A stretch of 10,030 nucleotides of DNA from an uncultured Actinomycetes bacterium (lineage in GTDB: Bacteria > Actinomycetota > Actinomycetes > S36-B12 > UBA5976). The translations under genes were made by a program, and so were the position numbers. This document shows, piece after piece, positions 1 to 6,102 of the stretch. The DNA lies in contig CAIYGJ010000211.1 of assembly GCA_903925705.1 (NCBI GenBank), forward strand, positions 1 through 10,030, in the 5' to 3' direction. How positions within the stretch are numbered: position 1 is the first letter of the stretch; each line of letters opens with the position of its first letter. The notes beneath the pieces are model-generated. The model had not been told where the DNA came from and did no database searches. It saw only the letters and a program-made list of their open reading frames with translations.

Positions 1-811
1 GGATGTCCTTAGGCAGGCAACCGCCGCCAAATCCAATTCCAGCGTTTAAGAAACGTCGTCCGATTCTGGTGTCATGCCCAATTGCATCTGCCAACGTACC
101 AACGTCGGCACCAACTTCATCAGCCAAGTAAGCAAAAGCATTGATAAATGAAATCTTTGTTGCCAAGAAAGCATTTGCTGCGACTTTAACTAATTCTGCG
201 GTCGCATAATCAGTAACGACTAGCGGAGTATTGCCCTCAAGGGCAGTGGCATAAATGTCTGTAAGTACTGCGACGTCTGCCTCGTTTTGGATTCCTAAAA
301 CAATGCGATCGGGATGCAGAGTGTCTTCAACAGCAAAACCCTCGCGCAGGAATTCTGGATTCCAAACTAAATGAACATCTTGTCCAGCCGGTGAATTGGC
401 AACCAAATATTCAGAAATCCACTTTGCGGTTCCAACCGGAACCGTTGATTTGCCAACAATCAAACACGGTTTATTTAACAGTGGAGCTAAGGAACGAACT
501 GCAGATTGAATCTGGGAAAGATCTGCAGCCGGTGACTCAGGAGATTGCGGCGTTCCAACACACAGGAAGTGCACGTCGGCTTCGGATGCTACATCCTCCC
601 AGCTTGTTGTGAAATGGATTTTCCCACCGGCTAAGGATTCTTGAAGAAGTTCAGGTAAGCCTGGTTCATGAAATGGGACGGTTCCGGCTGCCAAAGATGT
701 GACTTTGTTTTCATCAACATCCAGGGCGACAACGTTATGCCCCAAGCTAGCCATGCAAGCGGCGTGAGTAACGCCGAGATATCCGGTCCCGATTACAGAG
801 ATACGCGCCAT
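1..811 (-). CDS. ugd: UDP-glucose 6-dehydrogenase, N-terminal part (3' end outside window)
   Basis: Oxidises UDP-glucose to UDP-glucuronate with two NAD+, supplying uronic acid precursor for surface polysaccharide in the cytoplasm. I translated the reverse strand from ATG at 811; 270 codons are open to the window edge. Visible are the Rossmann motif GTGYLG (residues 8-13), FLCVGTP near 94-100, GKSTVPVGTA near 125-134, NPEFLREG (151-158), the ANAFLATK block with Lys219, and FGGGCLPKD with the nucleophilic Cys265. Family members usually run about 430-460 residues, so roughly the last 40% (UDP-binding domain) is missing because the window ends, not through a mutation. The start is favoured because the Rossmann strand begins at residue 4 and a TAAACT box sits exactly 6 nt upstream, fitting a leaderless mRNA; no Shine-Dalgarno is seen. 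It diverges from the glycosyltransferase at 845. A GDP-mannose dehydrogenase is the main alternative, but NPEFLREG and the Lys/Cys blocks fit UGD well. Confidence 0.93.
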   Translation of the reverse strand, partial: MARISVIGTGYLGVTHAACMASLGHNVVALDVDENKVTSLAAGTVPFHEPGLPELLQESLAGGKIHFTTSWEDVASEADVHFLCVGTPQSPESPAADLSQIQSAVRSLAPLLNKPCLIVGKSTVPVGTAKWISEYLVANSPAGQDVHLVWNPEFLREGFAVEDTLHPDRIVLGIQNEADVAVLTDIYATALEGNTPLVVTDYATAELVKVAANAFLATKISFINAFAYLADEVGADVGTLADAIGHDTRIGRRFLNAGIGFGGGCLPKDI

Positions 812-817
812 GAAATC

Positions 818-823
818 AGTTTA
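818..823 (-). promoter_or_regulatory. Probable -10 box of the UDP-glucose dehydrogenase gene (leaderless)
   Basis: On the minus strand TAAACT is followed by exactly six bases and then the ATG at 811. A TANNNT box at this distance puts transcription start on the A of the start codon, the arrangement known for leaderless actinobacterial mRNAs. No convincing -35 hexamer was seen. Only the motif is observed; the function is inferred. Confidence 0.5.
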
Positions 824-832
824 GTTAACCGA

Positions 833-838
833 TAGCGT
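833..838 (+). promoter_or_regulatory. Probable -10 box of the glycosyltransferase gene (leaderless)
   Basis: TAGCGT is followed by six bases and the GTG at 845, the same TANNNT-6-start geometry as the divergent gene. No Shine-Dalgarno precedes the start. The two opposed -10 boxes lie only 9 bp apart, so the two polymerases would compete for one short region. If this is correct, GTG 845 is the true start rather than ATG 848. Confidence 0.45.
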
Positions 839-844
839 TATCTT

Positions 845-1846
845 GTGATGCAGTGGCCAGATGTAGCGGTAGTGATGCCGGTTCTTAACGAAGAGAACTA
901 TTTGGAAGCCTCAGTACTGGCGATTTTGTCGCAGGATTATGCCGGCCAAATTCAAGTGGTTTTAGCGCTTGGGCCATCTACAGACAAAACAAATGAAGTT
1001 GCAGGCCGCATTTGTGCCGGGGATTCGCGCGTGAGTTCAGTGCAAAATCCAACGGGTCGCACACCCGAAGGTTTGAATGCAGCGTTAGCCACCACGACTC
1101 AAGAGATCGTTGTCAGAGTGGATGCGCACAGTGAACTTTCTGATGGCTACATTCGCTTGGCAGTTGAAACACTGCAGCGAACCGGCGCCGATAATGTTGG
1201 CGGCATCATGGGCGCACGTGGTGTTACCAGCTTCGAAAAAGCGGTGGCTGCTGCGATGACTTCTCCTCTGGGCGTTGGCTCAGCTTCGTTTCATACGGGT
1301 GGCAGTGAGGGACCAACTGAAACGGTTTACCTAGGTGTCTTTAAGCGAAGTGCACTTGATCGAGTTGGTGGTTACGACCCAGCATTCACTCGTGCTCAAG
1401 ATTGGGAAATGAATCACCGAATCCGCGAGACAGGTGGCACGGTCTGGTTTAACCCAGAACTATTTGTCACTTATCGACCGCGCCCCTCGGTGCGTAAATT
1501 AGCAAGACAGTATTTTGAATATGGATCTTGGCGTCATGAAGTTATGCGTCGTCATCCAGAAACGCGAACCCGCAGGTCGGCCCTTCGGTACTACGCACCA
1601 CCAGTTGCGGTTATCGGTGTTATCGGAGGCACCATGGCTGCATCTGTAGGAAGCTTTCTTCAAATATTTCCACTTGCCTTTTGGGGATTCTTGGCGCCTT
1701 TCAGTTACGTTCTACTGACTTTAATTTCATCATTGAGTCTGGCTAAGCGAGCACGCAGTGGCGCACTTTGGCTACCAATAGTTTTAGCAACTATGCAAAT
1801 GTCGTGGGGCGTTGGCTTCATAACAAGTCGCTCAAAATCAAGTTAA
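845..1846 (+). CDS. Family 2 glycosyltransferase, ExoA-like, membrane-anchored
   Basis: Predicted to transfer a sugar from a nucleotide-sugar to a lipid-linked or growing surface polysaccharide at the inner face of the membrane. The GT-A fold begins at once: VVMPVLNEE at 9-17 is the nucleotide-binding strand, and RVDAHSE at 91-97 carries the metal/nucleotide motif as D93-A-H95, the form seen in ExoA-type enzymes rather than DxD. GGYDPAFTRAQDWEMN at 175-190 is the acceptor/catalytic-base region. The C-terminus has about three hydrophobic segments (roughly 251-271, 275-298 and 306-326) with a basic KRAR between the last two. The 333-residue length suits ExoA-like proteins. The start is GTG 845, or ATG 848 one codon later. 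It lies divergent from ugd and tail-to-tail with the LCP gene, 20 bp away, which supports an envelope polysaccharide role. Donor and acceptor cannot be told from sequence. Confidence 0.9.
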   Translation: MMQWPDVAVVMPVLNEENYLEASVLAILSQDYAGQIQVVLALGPSTDKTNEVAGRICAGDSRVSSVQNPTGRTPEGLNAALATTTQEIVVRVDAHSELSDGYIRLAVETLQRTGADNVGGIMGARGVTSFEKAVAAAMTSPLGVGSASFHTGGSEGPTETVYLGVFKRSALDRVGGYDPAFTRAQDWEMNHRIRETGGTVWFNPELFVTYRPRPSVRKLARQYFEYGSWRHEVMRRHPETRTRRSALRYYAPPVAVIGVIGGTMAASVGSFLQIFPLAFWGFLAPFSYVLLTLISSLSLAKRARSGALWLPIVLATMQMSWGVGFITSRSKSS

Positions 1847-1866
1847 AGAATTTAAGAGTCTAGAGT

Positions 1867-3063
1867 TTATTTCTTAACGCGATTGTTTCCTTTTGTGCAA
1901 GTGGCTGCAGCCGCAGTGCCTTCGGTTGAAGTGCTGGATGCCGATGGTGTTGCTGAAGCCGAAGGAGCAACCACCGGAACACTTGGGGTTGATGTTGAAT
2001 TAGCGGGAGTTGACGAAGGACTTGGAGTAACAAGCGGCCACGGCTGATCCATTCGAATTGCGGTCCATAACTCGTCTGCTTCGGAGGTCCAGCCAACATT
2101 GCCCTTGCCGACCATTTCGTAAGGCGTAGTTACAAAGTTGATTTTGCTTGGCTTTAGGGATCCAAGGGAAAGCGCAAAGTCTTGTAGTGCTGCAATTGAT
2201 GCAAATTCGCTATTTGTTGTAATTGAAGAAGTAACAGCGCTTAATACTCGGTAAATCATTCCAGGATTTGTCAGTAATCCCTTATCAGTCATGCCGCGGA
2301 TCATAGATCCAATAAATTCTTGTTGTCGAGTAATGCGACTAAGGTCACTACCGTCACCTAGTGATTCACGAGCACGAACGAATGCCAAAGCTTGCTCACC
2401 AGAAATTGTGCTGTATCCAGCTGGTAGATCTAAGCCAGACCCACCTTGTCCAGGTATGACTGGATCGTAGGCTGGCGAAGTTAAACAAACTTCAACTCCA
2501 CCAATTGCATCGACAACTTTTTTGAAGGCTTCAAAATCAACGACAACAAAATTGTTGATTCTAACTTTGGTCAGTTTTTCTACAGACTTAACTGCGCAAA
2601 CTGGACCGCCAATTGAAAACGCGGCATTGAACTTTGTTTTATACGGAAGAGAATTCTCACCGTTTAACATTTTGCAGCCGGCTATTTCAACAAAGCTGTC
2701 ACGAGGAATTGAAACAACTGTTGCCGCTTCACGCCCTTGATACACATGCACTAACAAAGTGGTATCTGAACGCGCGCCATCAACATTTCCGTATGATCCG
2801 TTAGTTCCAGCTCTGGAATCTGAACCCATAATCAAGATGTTTGTTGCGCTGGTGTCCGTCTGGACAACAGTGGCAGGGCGGTCTTGAATATTTAAGTCAC
2901 TAGTGTCCAAAGCGACAATGTTTTTCCCGAGCCCATTGATCGCATAAACTGCGCCGCCACCAAGTGAGGTGGCAATCAGGATGAGAATAGATACGCCTGC
3001 AGTGACTTTACGTAACCAAGGATGAGTCGGAGATTTCATGTCAGGCGCCCGATGTTTACCCAC
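1867..3063 (-). CDS. LytR-CpsA-Psr (LCP) family glycopolymer transferase
   Basis: LCP enzymes move polyprenyl-phosphate-linked glycopolymers onto peptidoglycan on the outer face of the membrane; in actinobacteria this includes arabinogalactan-type or other wall polymers. The 398-residue protein has a short basic cytoplasmic N-terminus, one membrane segment (about 18-44), then the LCP domain (about 72-340). Hallmarks are MGSDSR (79-84), GARSDTT (96-102) with the metal/pyrophosphate-binding R98 and D100, SIPRD (118-122), and the block AFVRARE...DLSRITRQQ (227-248) with R230, R232, D240, R243 and R246. The final 50 or so residues (about 345-389) are Ser/Thr/Pro/Ala-rich and probably disordered. 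The GTG start is fixed by AGGAGG nine bases upstream. It diverges from the secreted amidase at 3268. The polymer handled here is unknown; nearby ugd and the sugar nucleotidyltransferase suggest uronic acid or mannose content, which is inference. Confidence 0.95.
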   Translation of the reverse strand: MGKHRAPDMKSPTHPWLRKVTAGVSILILIATSLGGGAVYAINGLGKNIVALDTSDLNIQDRPATVVQTDTSATNILIMGSDSRAGTNGSYGNVDGARSDTTLLVHVYQGREAATVVSIPRDSFVEIAGCKMLNGENSLPYKTKFNAAFSIGGPVCAVKSVEKLTKVRINNFVVVDFEAFKKVVDAIGGVEVCLTSPAYDPVIPGQGGSGLDLPAGYSTISGEQALAFVRARESLGDGSDLSRITRQQEFIGSMIRGMTDKGLLTNPGMIYRVLSAVTSSITTNSEFASIAALQDFALSLGSLKPSKINFVTTPYEMVGKGNVGWTSEADELWTAIRMDQPWPLVTPSPSSTPANSTSTPSVPVVAPSASATPSASSTSTEGTAAAATCTKGNNRVKK

Positions 3064-3072
3064 TACCTGACA

Positions 3073-3078
3073 CCTCCT
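3073..3078 (-). promoter_or_regulatory. Shine-Dalgarno fixing the GTG start of the LCP gene
   Basis: The minus strand reads AGGAGG, then nine bases, then GTG at 3063. This is the strongest ribosome binding site in the window. It justifies choosing GTG over the in-frame ATG eight codons later, which would also shorten the basic N-terminus before the membrane segment. Confidence 0.85.
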
Positions 3079-3111
3079 AGGACTTATTCGGCACCTGTGT
3101 TAATGAGATGC

Positions 3112-3130
3112 GGTGCCTGATTCAGGCACC
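3112..3130. promoter_or_regulatory. Perfect palindrome GGTGCCTGA-T-TCAGGCACC, candidate operator or 5' stem-loop
   Basis: Nine-base arms pair perfectly around one central base, in the divergent LCP/amidase region. A further GGCACC copy lies at 3090-3095, so three copies of the core sit within 41 bp. A second palindrome, TACGATCGTA (3132-3141), abuts it. The site is 49 bp upstream of the LCP start codon. There is no T-run, so a simple terminator is unlikely. Two readings remain: a dimeric repressor or activator site, or a stem-loop near the 5' end of the LCP mRNA. For the second, TACGAT (3141-3136, minus strand) could be the -10 box. Confidence 0.5.
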
Positions 3131-3235
3131 ATACGATCGTACGTCATCTTTTAGGGCTGAAAATTTGGCTTATTTTGAGGAATTTCGGGGGAAAATGTGG
3201 CAGACGCAACTCATTTCGCATGTGACAGATGGGGC

Positions 3236-3241
3236 TAATGT
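3236..3241 (+). promoter_or_regulatory. Possible -10 box of the amidase operon
   Basis: TAATGT fits the TANNNT consensus and would place transcription start near 3248. That leaves a leader of about 20 nt containing GGGAG (3254-3258), nine bases before the ATG at 3268. No good -35 hexamer is visible at 16-18 bp. The box sits inside a 14-base block that recurs, with one extra base, upstream of the malic enzyme gene. Confidence 0.35.
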
Positions 3242-3267
3242 GATCGGTTCTCTGGGAGACTAAAGAC

Positions 3268-5355
3268 ATGCTTCCCCGCAAAAAATACCTCCGTGCGCTG
3301 TGCCTGTTGCTGGCCGCCGGTTTCGGGGCGAGCACAATCGTTTCAGCTCCAGCCCAGGCAGTTACTCGTTACACACCGCCGGTAACGGTGCAAGAAATTA
3401 CTCCTAAATTTGTAACTAAGTCCAGTTCCACTCTCATCAAGTCTGTGCAAATCGTGGCGCCGACAGTTACTAAACCTTTTTCAGTTGTTGGCTTAACTTG
3501 GCAAGGGACCTTGCCAGAAGGCACGATCTTTAAAGTCAGAGTTCGCGAGACGGGCAAGTGGTCTAGCTGGAATGAACTGCACTTCAGCGATGATCACGGA
3601 GTTGATTCCAAAAGTTTGGAAGCAAGCGGAACTCGAAACGGAACTGATCCGTTTATGACCGCTGTCGCCGATGCCATTGAAGTCTTCATGACTAATAAAT
3701 CCGGATTAGCGCCAAGTGACTTAAAAGTAGATTTAATTGGCTCGCAAGAGACTAAACAAGATCGCGCATTGCTAACCAGTGTCCGCAAATTGGATGCAAC
3801 GGCAAATCTAAGTTCTGCTGCAGTTACACCTGCTGGCGGTGTGGTGTTGCGTCCCAACATTGTTACGCGCGCGCAATGGGGAGCTGATGAAACTTGGCGA
3901 GATCCCGTTCCAAGAATGGGAACTGGGATAGTTGCAGGATTTGTTCATCACACAGCGTCAACAAACAATTATTCACCAGAACAAGCTCCCGCACAAATGC
4001 GCGCACTGTATGCGTATTACACAAAAAGCTTGAATTATGCAGACATGGCATACAACTTTCTTGTTGATCAATACGGAACCGTTTATGAAGGTCGCAATGC
4101 GTGCACTTTTGGTGACGTTAATCCTTGCGATGGGCCGTCGTTGCCAGTCATCGGAGCCCACACTGCTGGCCTGAATCCGAATACGTTTGCAATCTCAGCA
4201 ATTGGTAACTACGACACTCAGGCACCGGTTAATCCAGCTGCGCTAGTGGAATCAATTGCATCTTTGATGGCTTGGAAAATAGCGCCTTACGGTTTAGATC
4301 CAAACGCTAACGCCTCGATGATTTCATCTGATACTTCTGGACTTTCTAAATACAGCAACGGTATGACTGCAATCACGCCTGTTATTTCCGGACATCGTGA
4401 TGTTGGCAAGACAGCTTGCCCGGGTCGGTATTTATATCCGTATCTTCCGGCAATTCGAACACGTGCCACAGAGCTGCTACTTCCAGTGATTCGCGATGTT
4501 TCCGTTTCGCCGTTGAATCTAAACCAGACTTCTGCTGAAAATGTAAACGTTCAGGCCACCATCCCAGCAACAGCGAATTGGGCAGTTGAGGTAACTAACG
4601 AAGCAACTGGGCAGTTAATGAATTCAGTGTCCGGTGTTCAAGGTGCTACCGGAGCAATTCAATACTCTTGGAATCGAACAGATCAAGTTGGTAACGCAGT
4701 CCCTACCGGGCGATACGCCGTTTCGATCAAGGCATCAATTGGTGAAATTGTCCTTCCAACAAATGGACATGTCGTGACGCTTGCGCCAGCACCCATTGTC
4801 TCCAACAAGATTTCGTTTAAACGAGTTAGTCCAACAAAAACAAAAGTTGCTTGGAATGTGATCGCGTCAGAAGTCGCTCCTGTGTCAAAGAATCAATTTC
4901 GAATTTCTGGCGATCGCACCCGCACCTGGTCTAAATGGACCAATTCTGCTAATCCAGAATTTGTAACTTCGAAATGGCGACGAGGTCAGGTTTATTACGT
5001 TGAGTTTCGCAGCAGCAATGTGATGGGAACCTCAAACATAATTAGGAAAAAGTACGTGGTTTCTGGATACGCACCGCCTAAGCCAGTTGCGGTCTCGGTA
5101 ATAACCTTCGCCCAGGTTTCACCAAGATCAATAAGTGCAACTTGGACAGGTGCCGTTAGTGATTATGAATCCGAAGGCTTTTATGTACGAACTTCTATCA
5201 ATGGAAAAAAGTGGTCTGCGTGGTCTTTAACCAGTGCCAAGAATGCAAAGACAGCTATAAAGGTTGTAGCTGGAGACAGAGTTAGAGTGCAAGTGAAAGA
5301 GAAAAACTTTAGTGGCTTCTCTCCGGTCGTAACCGGACGATACACCGCGAATTAA
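3268..5355 (+). CDS. Secreted N-acetylmuramoyl-L-alanine amidase (PGRP/amidase_2) with Ig/Fn3-like C-terminal domains
   Basis: Predicted zinc amidase cutting the MurNAc-L-Ala bond of peptidoglycan outside the cell. The 695-residue protein opens with a Sec signal peptide (basic RKK, hydrophobic core about 10-24, likely cleavage after AQA at 31). Residues about 50-160 form a beta-rich domain found before the catalytic domain in actinobacterial amidases. The PGRP domain spans about 196-400: RAQWGAD (201-207), FVHHTAS (225-231) with a zinc-ligand His, AYNFLVDQYGTVYEGR (261-276) with catalytic Tyr262, and GHRDVGKTACPG (375-386) with ligands His376 and Cys384. Next come a FlgD-Ig-like domain (about 408-505) and two Fn3-like beta domains (about 511-600 and 606-695). 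There is no LPXTG motif or C-terminal anchor, so it is presumably released or held by its beta domains. ATG 3268 has GGGAG nine bases upstream. Only 3 bp separate it from the next gene, implying co-transcription. Confidence 0.93.
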   Translation: MLPRKKYLRALCLLLAAGFGASTIVSAPAQAVTRYTPPVTVQEITPKFVTKSSSTLIKSVQIVAPTVTKPFSVVGLTWQGTLPEGTIFKVRVRETGKWSSWNELHFSDDHGVDSKSLEASGTRNGTDPFMTAVADAIEVFMTNKSGLAPSDLKVDLIGSQETKQDRALLTSVRKLDATANLSSAAVTPAGGVVLRPNIVTRAQWGADETWRDPVPRMGTGIVAGFVHHTASTNNYSPEQAPAQMRALYAYYTKSLNYADMAYNFLVDQYGTVYEGRNACTFGDVNPCDGPSLPVIGAHTAGLNPNTFAISAIGNYDTQAPVNPAALVESIASLMAWKIAPYGLDPNANASMISSDTSGLSKYSNGMTAITPVISGHRDVGKTACPGRYLYPYLPAIRTRATELLLPVIRDVSVSPLNLNQTSAENVNVQATIPATANWAVEVTNEATGQLMNSVSGVQGATGAIQYSWNRTDQVGNAVPTGRYAVSIKASIGEIVLPTNGHVVTLAPAPIVSNKISFKRVSPTKTKVAWNVIASEVAPVSKNQFRISGDRTRTWSKWTNSANPEFVTSKWRRGQVYYVEFRSSNVMGTSNIIRKKYVVSGYAPPKPVAVSVITFAQVSPRSISATWTGAVSDYESEGFYVRTSINGKKWSAWSLTSAKNAKTAIKVVAGDRVRVQVKEKNFSGFSPVVTGRYTAN

Positions 5356-5358
5356 ATT

Positions 5359-6072
5359 ATGGATTTTTTCACAGATTTAAAAAAAGCTGTTTCTGATTCT
5401 GGCCCAAAACCTGTTGTCACTTGGCTTGGTGACGCGGGCCGAATTGAGCTTTCGACTGTAACTTTTGCTAATGCCGTAAGTAAGGCAAGCAACTTTTTGA
5501 TTGACGGACTTGAACTTGATGATGATAGTTCGATTGCCGTGGAACTAGGTAACCATTGGCAATCACCAGTTTGGTTTGGGGCTGTGTTGGCAACTGGCAT
5601 AACCATCACTAATCAAAGCCCCACAATTACTTTTGGGACCGCTGCACGAGCTGCGGCTTGGACAGACTCGCCTGAAAGTTTTGTTTTGATTAGCCAAGAC
5701 CCATTTGGAATGCCAGATAAAAATGCAGACACAAGATTCGTAAACGGCTCTGCTGAGGTTCGAAATTTTGGAGATTACTTTTCGCCAGCTTGGCCCATCT
5801 CACCCGAAGCACCCGTGATTCGATTTGCTGATAGAACGCTTACTTGGAACGAACTGAAAGATCTGGCTCATCAACTAGCAACTTCTCATGATCTACAATT
5901 AGGAAAAAGTTACGGATTTTGCGGTAGCTCAGATCCATTGAACTTGATCGCACTACAAGTTGTATTGCCAATTGCTTTTGGTTCTTCCGTTGTGCTGATT
6001 TCGCAAACCGATGCAGACTTTGATGCGATTAAGAAACAAGAAAAGCTCGATCAGATAGTGGAGCTCGGCTAA
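5359..6072 (+). CDS. TIGR03089-like actinobacterial protein (degenerate AMP-binding fold), function unknown
   Basis: 237 residues. The layout matches the actinobacterial TIGR03089 family, which resembles the N-terminal part of AMP-dependent acyl-CoA synthetases: an opening segment with TWLGDAGRIELS (21-32), a helix and strand around 38-63, then WFGAVLATG (72-80). A second block, RFADRTLTWNELKDLAHQLA (155-174), looks like the start of an adenylating domain, followed by ALQVVLPIAFGSSVVL (198-213). The Ser/Thr/Gly-rich ATP-binding loop and the C-terminal lid of active synthetases are absent, so catalysis is doubtful. No signal peptide or convincing membrane helix is seen, suggesting a cytoplasmic protein. 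ATG 5359 lies 3 bp after the amidase stop without a clear Shine-Dalgarno, so translation is probably coupled. Its position between envelope genes hints at an envelope-linked role. The family assignment is from memory of the pattern; the function is not known to me. Confidence 0.75.
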   Translation: MDFFTDLKKAVSDSGPKPVVTWLGDAGRIELSTVTFANAVSKASNFLIDGLELDDDSSIAVELGNHWQSPVWFGAVLATGITITNQSPTITFGTAARAAAWTDSPESFVLISQDPFGMPDKNADTRFVNGSAEVRNFGDYFSPAWPISPEAPVIRFADRTLTWNELKDLAHQLATSHDLQLGKSYGFCGSSDPLNLIALQVVLPIAFGSSVVLISQTDADFDAIKKQEKLDQIVELG

Positions 6073-6090
6073 ACCGAAGTTGCCGATAGT

Positions 6091-6096
6091 TAGGCT
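6091..6096 (+). promoter_or_regulatory. Probable -10 box of the nucleotidyltransferase gene (leaderless)
   Basis: TAGGCT is followed by six bases and the GTG at 6103. This is the third TANNNT-6-start arrangement in the window. The 30-bp gap after the previous stop has no Shine-Dalgarno, so this gene may be transcribed from its own promoter in addition to read-through from the amidase operon. No -35 hexamer is evident. Confidence 0.45.
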
Positions 6097-6102
6097 GGAT
6101 AC

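Noticed and set aside
1847..1866. Possible terminator between the convergent glycosyltransferase and LCP genes
   Set aside because: The 20-bp gap holds only A/T-rich imperfect symmetry (TTAAGA...TCTTAA extending into LCP) with no stable stem. The support is too weak to list.
3268..5355. WxxW as a possible protein C-mannosylation signal in the amidase
   Set aside because: C-mannosyltransferases are a eukaryotic feature as far as I know. The motif is better explained as a conserved strand of beta domains.
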